In this document: piece after piece, positions 32,744-42,741 of the stretch | How positions within the stretch are numbered: the stretch's first letter is position 1 | Layout of the letters: every line of letters begins with the position of its first letter | From: Phaeosaccion multiseriatum | Lineage: Eukaryota; Ochrophyta, other classes | Reading direction: 5' to 3' | Length of the DNA: 64,000 nt | Assembly: GCA_965112735.1 (NCBI GenBank) | Contig: OZ218953.1 | Coordinates: 3,348,001-3,412,000, forward strand | Made by a program: the position numbers and the translations under genes | The notes under the pieces: generated by a model | The model's input: only the letters and a program-made list of their open reading frames with translations | What the model was told of the DNA's origin: nothing | Databases searched by the model: none

Positions 32744-35700
32744 GCATACCTATGTACGAGGTCCATGATGACGCTGCCCGCTCCGTGCTGCACCATCCGT
32801 GCCGTGTTGACTTTACCCATCGACAAGTTGCACAGTGCCAGCGCCTGGTGGTGATGGGGGGGGGGGGCACAGAGAAGAGCAGAGCAGAGCAGAGCAGACA
32901 AGGGCGGAGGGGGGTGGGAGGGGGGTGAGAGGGACAAAGAGGACACACACACACTCACGGGGACTCCCTACCTGCTCTCTACGAATGTTGCTAAAGTCCT
33001 GTACTTCCTTGCTCGCCCTGCGACTGCCGCCCCCCCAACCGCCGCCTGCAGCATCAGCAGCAGCAGCAGCAACAGTTGGTGATACACCGCCACCAGTACC
33101 CGTCTCCGCCTCCTCCGCCTCCTGCATCGCCTCCCCACTCTTCTTCCACATGAGGAAGCAGAGCCTCGCACACCCCTTCCTTACGGCCTCCTCCCTGGCC
33201 TGGTCGCAGCAGCTCAAGTTCAACGTTACGGCGCTGAGGTACTTTAGTGCGGCGCTGGGCAGGGTCGGCGCCTTTGGAGGGGGGGGGGGGGGGGCAGGGG
33301 AAGGGGGGAGGGGGGAGTAGGTAGGGGTGAGTTGGTAGGGGTGAGTTGGTAGAGGGAAATAGGGAGGAAGAGGAGGGGAATGGGTGGGTGGGTGGGCCAG
33401 GGCTGAGCATCATTTCAACTTTGCGCGTGTCCGTGTCTCTTGACGGCATGTGTGCATACGTAAGATGACGTACTTGCAGGAATATGCCGATGAGGGTGAT
33501 GACGTCATGGTCCGTCACGAGGGCGCCATTGTCCGCCCCGCAGGAGCTCGCGTACAGCACCTTTTGAGATGAGCGGAAGGCCAAGCATGCAGGCATATGG
33601 GCAGGCAGACAAACGAGAAGAGGCATATGGGTGGGGAGGGGAGAGGAGAGAGAGACCGCAGGGCAGACGAAGAGGAGGGGGAGGGAGAGGAAGAGTGAAC
33701 CGTGACTCTCCCACTCGGGAGCGAGAAAATACTAGAAGACTGCAAGGACTGACTGACTGACCGACCGACCGACTACTTTCTTTCGGACTGAAAAAATGTC
33801 TGACTTGAGGTTCTGAGCACTGACCTGGGCGAGCTGTGTGCATATTCGCTCGCTGAGCATGGAGAGCTCTCCGAAGGCGGAGAAGGTGCCGGTGTCTAGC
33901 ACGGCGTTCCTGATTCGGGCATTGCATGCGGTTGGGCCCAGGCAGTTGGAGTTGGAGTTTGATATGTAGGGCCCCGTGGGGGTGTCCGTTGTTTCCGTAA
34001 AGAAGTAGGCAGGGGAGGGCCAGTAGAGGAGTGGAGGGGGGGGGGGGGGGCACGATGATTGGGGGGGGGGGGAGACATCCCGAGGCAGAAACCCAAGTGC
34101 GCACACACACACACATACACACCTTGCGTTGACGTCAAGAGCCAAGTTGGTGAGCATGCAGCTGTAGGCGAACAGGAGAGGCTCCATCGACTGCCATCCC
34201 AGCCAAGGGAGGGGGAGAGATGCGGACACGGGTAGGGAGTGAGTGAGTGAGTGAGTGAGTGAGTGAGTGAGTGAGTAAGCGAGCAAGCGAGCTTCAGCAC
34301 AGCAATACCTGCCCTCCTGCCTCCCCTCCTCCCCACCCTCCTGCCCACCCAAACCCACCCACCCACCCCCCATTGACATAATCCGCCCACCTTCTCCTGC
34401 ATGATGTCGTCCATAGCCAGCTGCTCGAGTATGCGGTGCTGCAGCATCTGTCCCCTTGCCTTGGCCACTGTGGACACGAGGAAGGCAATGCGCAGGCCAG
34501 CTCGACGCACCTCCACGTCTGTTTGGTGAGGGCATATGGGAGGCATATGGGAGGGTATGGGTGGGTATATAGTTATGTAGGTATGTGGGTGTACGTATAT
34601 GGGCAAGGTTTACGGGCAGGTATTAGGTAAGGGCAGGCATATGGGACAGATGGTTGCACGCTCGCTCGCTCGCACGCACGCATGCACGTACGCACGTGCA
34701 CATTCAGGATCCGTCAAAGCAGCCACGAGGATACGACAGACCAAAACCAGAAGCCATGGAACGGAAAAGAATCCATAGCATTGAGCCTCATACAGGCATA
34801 CAGGCATACAGGCATACAGGAGTGAGAAAGGCGCAGGCATATGGGAATGCAGGTCGATGGGAGGCTAATGGGCAGACAGGATGTGGTCGGTCGGTACCTT
34901 TGCTCTCCAGTGCCGCGGGTAGGATGTGCACGGAGTCATAGGACACGCGTTCGAGCCTCTCCAGCTGCCGGACAGAGGCTGCTGTCTTCTTCACCGGGAT
35001 GACGGACTTTGCGAGGCCGTCGCCGGAGCTCGCTCTGGGGGGAGGGGGAGGTGAGGAGTGAGGGGAAGTAGAAGGGGAAGAGGAAGGGGAAGAGGAAGGG
35101 GAAGAGGAAGGGGAAGAGGAAGGAAAAGAGGAAGGGGAAGAGGAAGGGGAAGAGGAAGGGGAAGGGGAAGGGGAAGGGGAAGGGGAAGGGGAAGACGGAG
35201 GGGAAGAGGGCAGAGGAAGGAAAAGAGTGTCAAAGGGAGCGCAAGGAGGAGAAAGGAAGGAGGTGGAGGAGGTGGAGGAGGAGGAGGAGGAGGAGGAGGA
35301 GGAGGAGGAGGAGGAGGAGGAGTTTGGGGAGGGGGAGGGGGCTTAGCTGTAGCTGCACTCATCGCTGCGAAGCTGCTGAATCATAGACAGGCTTCTCTGC
35401 TCTGCTCTGGTGTGTGGTGCGGTGATGTGTGCCCCTGCCCATAGGCCCATACATAATGATACAACGTTGTACAATAGCTTCCACTCACTTGGCCAGGAGC
35501 AGGATGTTGTTGATGGTCTTGACGGCCAAGCGGCAGGTTTCCGCATCCTCGCTTTTGCACAGCGTATACACCGCCGCCATTGACTTGGGGGTGGCGATCT
35601 CTGTCCAGAACTTACGGCTGAAGGGAAAGAGGAGGAGAGGGGAGGGGAGGGTGTGAGCGTGTGCGTGTGCGTGTGTGTGTAGGTGGAAGCGAGGAAAGGA

Positions 35701-36860
35701 CTCTCACTTTCGCTTTCTCTCTCCCTCTCTCCTGCCCCCCCCCCGGTGGTACTTGGCCCATCTATGTCAGTGCGCACATCCCAACCCAACCCAACCCAAC
35801 CCAACCCAACCCAACCCGGCCGAGCCCAGCCAATGCAGTAGGCCCCACTGCCCGACCAATCAACCAACCAACCAACCTGAGATGGCAGAGGGCGAAGGCG
35901 CAAAGCCTCTGCACTTGCAAGTCCTCGTAGCCCGACATGACCGCCAGGCCCCACACCACGCCATCTGTGACCATCCCCGCGTGGGCGCTCTCCGCAAACA
36001 GGAGGTTCATGACCGCCTTGGCGCAGAGGCAGCGGCAAAGAAGGGAGTCGCAAGCCACCATCGCTGTGATGAGAAGCACCTTCACGCCTCCAACACTGGT
36101 TATGGCCAGCTCCTGCGGTAGGGGGTAGGTGGGTGGGTGGGTGGGTGGGCAGGAGGGTCGGCAGGAGGGTAGGTGCTGCTGTGCCAATTGTCCCATCACT
36201 CACTCACTCGCTATTTCACTCACTCTCTCACTCACTCCTTCCCTTCCTCCCTTCCTCCCTCCCTCCCTCACCTGTCCTGGGTCGGAGGAGAGGTTGCACA
36301 GAATGGCGGCACACCCAGTCCTCATCTCCTCATTGGGCTTGCTGATGAGGCGAATGAGATGTTCGGGGGCGCCAACTTCCATGAGCAAGCGCCGACCCTC
36401 CTCTTCACGCGAGATGAGGAAGATGGATATGACGATGCGCTGCTGAGTGTCGATATGTTCGAGTCGGGAGAGCTCCTGTAGAGTGCTCACAAAGCTCTAA
36501 GGGGAGGGGGGGGGGGAGGGAAGCGCTTAGCCTTCTGCTTCGCTTTGACGTGCATTGCGAGTAGCGACATGCCTCAGTCAAGCAGCTAGCAACTGCCATA
36601 AAGCAGTGTGCGCGTGTGCGTGTGTGCGTGTGTGCGTGTGTGTGTGTGTGCGTGTGGCCTCACCTTGGTGATGACCCCAGCGGGAAGGGTGTGCGAGAGC
36701 AACATGCGCTGGAGGATGGACATACATTGGACCTTCGTGTGGAAGCTCCCCACCTTTGTGGAGGTGAACGAGCAAGGTCATCGCACAGGGAGGTACGGTA
36801 ACGTCATTCGAGCGGTGCAAGCATATGAGAAGGAACAAGTCAGGGACCTTCTCCGCATGT

Positions 36861-36896
<36 letters not shown>

Positions 36897-39456
36897 GCGT
36901 GTGCGTGTGCGTGTGTGTGTGCGTGTGCGTGTGCGTGTGCTGTGCACGCATACGCGTAAGTATACATGCATGCGTGGGTTGGACGGTGCTGCCCAAGCGT
37001 ACGTACCTCTGCCAGGCTGATGATGGGAAGGAGCGCTCCCGCCTCGATCATGATGGCGCAGTTGAAAGGGTTCCGCGCCAGTCCGTACAGAGCAGCTGCG
37101 CAGTCCGCCTGTTTGGTCCAAGGGCGTCGGGACAAAGGGCGTGTGAGGGCGTGTGCGAAGGAGAGAGGAAAGGTTGCAGAGTGGAAAGGCTCGCTGCCAT
37201 GTGCCCGACTCAGACTCAAGACCAGCACAAGTGGAGAAGGAAGACGGGAGACGGGACCCCCGAAAAGGAGGTCTCGCATGTACCAAAGGGGTGCATACGA
37301 CTGGGCCCTTGCTCTAGCGGTCCCGCCCTGCCTTGGAAGCCCAACTCTCTGCCTCTCTCTCTCTCTCCCTCTGTATCCCTCTCTCTCTCGCTGTATCTCT
37401 CTCTCTCATTCTTCGCCCTTCTCTTCCTTCCTCTCTCCGTCTCTCTCCCCCCCTCTCTTATCCCTCTCCCTCTCTCTTCCTCCCTCTCTCCTTCTCTCTC
37501 TCCCTCTCTCTCTCTCCCTCTCTCCCCCTCCTCCCACGCGTGCTGACGGACGGACCTTTATCTCTGCGTTTCCTTCCTTTTGGAGCAGATCCAACAGCAC
37601 CAGAATGGCGTCCTGCGCTCGCTCAATACAGGGGTTGATCTTCGTGAGAGTCCAAATCGCCGCCACACAGAGCTTGCACACCACGGTGTTGCCCTCCTGC
37701 GGTCACGGAGGGGGGGGGAGGAGGGAGGGAGGGAGGGAGGGAGGGAGGGACCAGTATCAGCACCACTCTGCCCCTGACAGTCGCGTAAAGAGGAGGCAGT
37801 AGAAGAAGCAGCACCAGCAGAAGCAGTTGGGGATACAGCAACTCTCCTGGCCTCCCCTCCTGTAGTGCCCTCTCGTTTCCTTACGCTCAGGTCAGCCGAG
37901 AGGGAGGGAGGGATAGGACTAGCTGGTCTTACCTTGGCCATGCCCAAGAGAGCGGCGACGATGGCCCCGTTGCTGACGAGGGGAGCATCAACCATACCGG
38001 GTCTGAGGAGTAGGGATAATTGCGAAGGGAGCAGGGAACAGGGAGCAGGGAGAGCAAGGCGATGAGAAGAGTCCCAGGGTCAAGAGTGTCACGATTTAGG
38101 TTCAGTCCCGGTCACGTACCACCTACCTCATGCCCACACACACACATGCAGCACACACGTGCACACACGTGCACACACACACGCGCACACACACGCACAC
38201 ACACACACACGCACACACACACAAACCTGACGAAGATGAGGTACATGGCGAGCGCTGCCCAGGCTTTGGTCTCCTGCCAAGTGGCCCTCGCCAGGGCTAT
38301 CAAAGCCCCCATCACACCCTTCAGTCAGAGGGGGGAGAGGGGAGAGGGGAGAGGGGAGAGGGGGGAGGGGAGAGCCCCGCTGGTCAGACTCGGAGGGGAA
38401 AGGGGTGGGGGAGGGTCTTGGCGGCCCGTGTGCCTTCGTAGGAGCGTCCTGTAGCTCTGTCGCTCTGATTCGATGTATGTATGAATGGATGAACGAATGG
38501 AAAGCCTGTCTTCCCGTCCTGCCCCTTGCCGAGGCGAGATCTCCCTACTCACCCGACTCACCCACCTACCCACCCACGCACCCACCGACCCGCCCACCCA
38601 CACCCACGCACCCACCCACTCACGCACCCACTCACGCACCTGCTCGAGGAGATAGTCAAGGTCCATACCGCTCTTGATCAACGTGCAGAGGCAGTGCGCG
38701 CAGTGCGCTTGGGTCTCTTCGTCGTTGCGCCTGGTGCATGTGCATGGGGGAGGAGGGAAGGAGGGAAGGAGGGGAGGAGGGGAGGAGGAGAGGAGGGGAG
38801 GAAGAGAGAAGGGGAGGAGAGAAGGAGAAGAGGAGGGGAGGAGGGGAGGAGGAGAGGAGGGGAGGAAGAGAGAAGGGGAGGAGAGAAGGAGAAGAGGAGG
38901 GGTGGAGGAGAGGAGGAGAGGAGGATAGGAGGAGAGGAGGAGAGGAGGAGAGGAGGAGAGGAGGGTTGGAGGGGTGGAGGAGAGGAGGAGAGGAGGGAAG
39001 GAGGAGAGGAGGTGAGGACTTGTCTTGTTCCCAACGGAAACGGAGACGAACGGCCCTATCCCACAGCTCCTTTCTATCTCCCTCCCTCCCTCCCTCCCTC
39101 CCCATGAGTAGAAGCAAGTGGTCCTCCATGATAATGCCAGAAGAAGGCACCGTACGGCCGAGCTGCTAGCACAGTCACCCCGGGGGGGACGAGAGGAGAC
39201 AAGCTCCGAATTGGCGACGACGATACCGACCAACCACACCACGTCCCTCACTCACCCACCCATCCACCCACCCGCCCACCCACCCACCTGCTGAGGAGCA
39301 GCAGGGCAGGCATGGCTCCCCCGGCCACGATGAACTCTGCGAAGGGCTTGTCTTGCGCCAGTACCACAAGCGCCAAAGCGCAAAACCGCCGCACGATGAC
39401 GTCAGCCTTGGGGGGGGGGTCGACAAGTCGGCAAGAGGAAGAGGATGTTGTGGTGG

Positions 39457-39541
<85 letters not shown>

Positions 39542-40251
39542 ATGTCAGCGGAAGTAGTGGACATGGTGAGTTTAGTCTGGTGCGGGCATGAGAAGGGAAG
39601 GGAAGGTGTAGCCCTACCCTTGGTTACGCAACACCGCGCCCGTACTCAGTTTCAGATGGCTGGAGTGGGTTAGAATCGCATGACATGAACTTGAACTTTA
39701 GCAGTACCTTGAGGTCCTTGCACATGGTGATGACTACGGGAATGATGCCGAAATGCAGCATCTTCTCCCGGCACGTGCTCTGGAAGGAAAAGGGGAGAAT
39801 TGTGAGAGGCATGTGCGTATGGGGAACAAGAGTGAGTGCCTCGCCTCCCCTCCCGAGCCATTGCATCCGTTACGAGCAAACACGCACGCACACACACGCA
39901 CGCACGCACGCACGCACGCACACACACGCACACACGCACGCACGCACACACAGGCACGCACACACGCCCACGCACCTCCGTGGCCAAGAGCGCGATGGTG
40001 TGTGCCACCTCTCTCTTCACTGCCACCTCCTCCACATCGCAGAGCAGCGCGATGGACTTGGTGGTGCTGCTGTCCGCCATCTTGGTGCGGCAGCGGGCGT
40101 CAGCAGCGAAGTTGCACAGCGTGTGCGCACACAGCCGAATCGTGGCCGGGCTGGCCCTGTGCTCGACGAGAGGGAGGGAGGGAGGGAAGAAAGGGTGCAG
40201 AACTGAGCTGGTACGACTGCTGCTACTCCTCCTACGGCACTACTGCTGTTG

Positions 40252-40328
<77 letters not shown>

Positions 40329-40340
40329 ACAACTACTACA

Positions 40341-40379
<39 letters not shown>

Positions 40380-42494
40380 CTACTACTGCTACTACTATTA
40401 GCTGGCTCATTAAGACCGGAGAGAGCGATACAGGGGCGTGGTCAACAAGCCCCCCTCCCTCACGCCCCCCCTCCCCTCAAGGAAAGAAGCCTGAACTCAC
40501 CCGTTGTTGTCCGCCGCCTTGGCCACAATGCGTATGGTACCCTCCTCCACCAAAGGCTGCTGATTGTTCTTCAGGGAAGAGAGGTTGCAAACCAACTGTG
40601 ACACACCAACCACAAAGCAAGAGATGCGGTAGATGATGAGGAAGAAGAAAAGAACACTCGTGTCAATAACTTCTCTCTGCACCACCCCTGTGGAGAGTTG
40701 TCGCTGGGTGGATGCTCCCTGGGTCGCTGTCACTCCATCAGAAACACCCAATTACACCCTCCCTCCCTGATAGATTGACTGCCCCTGCTGTCACTCCACC
40801 AGAAACACCCAAGCACACCAACTACCATCCCCTCCCCAAAGCACACGTGCCTGCAGCAGAAGGTGCTCGTTGTAGGACCCGCTCTCCGTGACGGTGGACA
40901 GGTGGATGGTCGCGTCGTTGATCTCGTCCACCTTGACCAACATCTGCTCACGGGCACACGCGGCATACAAGCATACGGGCATACGCGGCATACAAGCATA
41001 CAGGCATACGCGGCATACAAGCATACACAGAGAGGTATACGCATATGACGCGAAGGGCTCTGACTCTCGCACTCAAGCGAGGTGTTGAAACAAATTAAAT
41101 GGTCAAGGCTGATACCGTGATGTAGGCCTTGACTGCGCGGTAGGCTGGCTGGCTGTGACGTAAGCATGACGTCAGCAAGAAGGGATTTTCCCAAAGCATA
41201 CCTTGCAGGCGGACATGTTGATAAGTGTCTTGAGGCACAGCTCCAGCAGGTGCGGCGCGGCCCTGTGGATGGCCAGCACGGCGGAGGGCAGCCCGTCGGA
41301 CACCAGGCGGTTCTCACAGCCCTTCACGGCAGCCAAGTTGCACAGTGCCTCCAGGCAGGTCTTCTTCAGCGCCTGCGTAGCGTGGGGCCGGGGCGGGGCG
41401 GAGTGGGGTGGGGTGAAATATGGGGCCCAATTGAATTGCGCGGTTTAGGCCTTTGGAGGCGTTCCTCTCGCTCGTACCTTGCTGTGTGTGGTGAGGGCGA
41501 GGGCGATGATGTGCAGATGCGCCTCCTGATCGATCATGCGCTGCCGCACCTGGCTCTCGCTGGCCAAGTTGTTGAAGGCGAGGCCACAGCTCATGCGTGT
41601 TCGACTGTCCGTGCAGTGCGACAGTTTGGACAGGGCCGCGATGGCGCCCTTGTCCACCACACCCACCCGCTTCTCGGGCTTCTCCGTCAGTGTGGCCAGC
41701 GAGACCGCCAGGCGGCGCAGTCGGGCGTCGCCTGCTGCGCGCTGTGCCATGGAGGCTTCGGTCGTGACGGCCTCCTCGGAGGTCAGCTCTCCGTGCAAAG
41801 ACTCCTTCCTCTGGGCACCCTCCTGGAGAAGGAGGAGGAGGAGTGCAGGGTTTACAGACAGACAGACAGGCAGACAGACGGAAATAACGGAGACACAGAT
41901 CGCGTTGCGGAGTAAGTACAGCGCATACAAAGATGCTTGTTTGAACAGGACCAGGCTCGGCAAAAGCAAGCAGATCTGAGGGAAACGCTTACTGTAGATA
42001 TGGTATGGGTTCACGTCTGCTACCTCACATCTCCTCACCTTAGTGGCAGCCTTGGCCTTACGCGGGTCCCTGCTCGGATCGAGGCGGGAGAGGTAGAGGA
42101 GACCCTCGTCATTCTTTGTTCGCTGGGAGAAGAGGTCCCCATTGTAGGGCTTGAACAAGCGGGCGATGTACGCAAGCCTTTTCTTGGTCAACACCTTGCT
42201 CTGGTCGTCACCGTCGCCGCCACTGCCATCGAAACTACTGCTGCCACCACCTCCACCACCTCCACCACCTCCACCAGCAGTACCCCCTCCACTTTTTTCA
42301 TCATTGCCCCCTCCGCCGCCTGCACTCTCGCCGTCATCGCCCCCTCCAGCGCCTCCGGGGTGGGAATCTGCGCCCTGATTGCTACTGCTAATACTCTTCG
42401 TATTGAGGCCCTTCCCCACTGAAATACTACTACTCACCCTGTCAGGGTGCCGCCTCCCGGCTCCCTCCTTCGCGGTGCCTTCAAAAGCGGGCAT
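29685..42494 (-). CDS. Giant armadillo-repeat protein, 31 exons
   Basis: Exons, 5' to 3' on the minus strand: 42039-42494, 41478-41822, 41202-41372, 40851-40943, 40501-40595, 39976-40156, 39708-39779, 39288-39406, 38640-38730, 38227-38318, 37933-38002, 37556-37696, 37007-37108, 36664-36753, 36272-36496, 35877-36112, 35489-35617, 34898-35034, 34391-34518, 34123-34190, 33825-33909, 33474-33560, 32972-33271, 32750-32844, 31994-32084, 31635-31788, 31244-31409, 30956-31025, 30608-30735, 30311-30391, 29685-29826. All phases agree; about 1479 residues. Helical repeats recur throughout (LEALCNLAAVKGCENRL, ALALCNLSMGKVNTARM, AILCNLSSDPGQ, ASALRSLTCKKEIRQVL), typical of armadillo solenoids that bind other proteins. 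The N-terminus has a Gly/Ser-rich stretch; the tail (from about 31409) is non-repetitive and Ser/Pro-rich. The start Met at 42494 is the first in-frame ATG after a stop. No specific orthologue is recognised. Confidence 0.82.
30001..30200 (+). repeat. Compound (CA)n array with higher-order period
   Basis: About 200 bp of CA-rich DNA, where a unit of roughly 80-95 bp containing ACTCACAAACC and GCACACACATAAC recurs. It lies in the last intron of the armadillo gene. Confidence 0.88.
31059..31127 (+). repeat. (CA)n microsatellite
   Basis: About 35 pure CA units in an intron of the armadillo gene, GT on its sense strand. Confidence 0.93.
31791..31893 (+). repeat. (GGGA)n array
   Basis: About 100 bp of GGGA/GGAG repeat directly adjoining the exon 26 acceptor of the armadillo gene, so TCCC on its sense strand. 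Confidence 0.93.
32340..32747 (+). repeat. 400-bp interrupted (CA)n array
   Basis: The longest dinucleotide array here, CA broken by TA, CG and TG variants such as ACATGTACAC. It begins at the exon 24 donor of the armadillo gene and reads GTATGCGTGTGTG on its sense strand. Confidence 0.95.
35059..35211 (+). repeat. (GGGGAAGAGGAA)n-type purine array
   Basis: About 150 bp of AAGGGG and AAGAGG units, sense-strand CCCCTT, near the exon 18 acceptor of the armadillo gene; a GGA run continues at about 35258-35325. Confidence 0.9.
38738..39018 (+). repeat. GGAGGA/GGAAG purine array with internal duplication
   Basis: About 280 bp of purines, including two near-identical copies of a segment of roughly 70 bp (about 38779 and 38849). 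It lies just inside the exon 9 acceptor of the armadillo gene. Confidence 0.9.
39443..39540 (+). repeat. (GTT)n microsatellite
   Basis: About 30 GTT units in an intron of the armadillo gene, CAA/AAC on its sense strand. Confidence 0.95.
40251..40380 (+). repeat. (CTA)n microsatellite
   Basis: About 130 bp of CTA/CTG/ACA triplets in an intron of the armadillo gene. Confidence 0.93.
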
Positions 42495-42741
42495 GCTGGG
42501 GGAAGCGGGGAGGTGGACGTCCTCGTCCCTCTTGACATGCCCATATTCTCCCAAATTGTAACGCTACCTAAGTCAGGGAAGGATGGCAGTCAATGGTCAC
42601 TTTACTTTTCCGCTGTTTTCTTCACCCCACAATAATGGCCTATTTCCGCGGGCAGTCATGAGGGGCGAAGGACAATGGTTATAGGTATGGGGATCTGATA
42701 TAGTGATGCGGTAGAGGCTAGTCTCTGGGGCTTGTAGATGT
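42495..42741. promoter_or_regulatory. Divergent spacer between armadillo gene and 42742 gene
   Basis: 247 bp from the chosen armadillo start to the next ATG. The armadillo frame stays open to TTG at 42552-42554, but no ATG is available there. AT-richer DNA at about 42600-42730 probably holds both promoters. Confidence 0.5.

Noticed and set aside
32110-32958. Cys-Val and Thr-His repeat frames of up to 282 residues
   Set aside because: Produced by the 400-bp (CA)n array on either strand inside an armadillo intron.
39100-39175. Candidate extra armadillo exon on the minus strand
   Set aside because: Joining 39288 directly to 38730 gives a continuous repeat (LLLLSRRNDEETQAHC); including the extra piece would run into a stop or purine-repeat translation.
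41166-41915. 249-residue plus-strand frame opposite armadillo exons 2 and 3
   Set aside because: Antisense shadow: the minus strand has in-phase conserved armadillo repeats and proper splice sites here.
42495-42554. Upstream extension of the armadillo frame starting at TTG
   Set aside because: An in-frame TAG lies just before it and no ATG exists until 42494.
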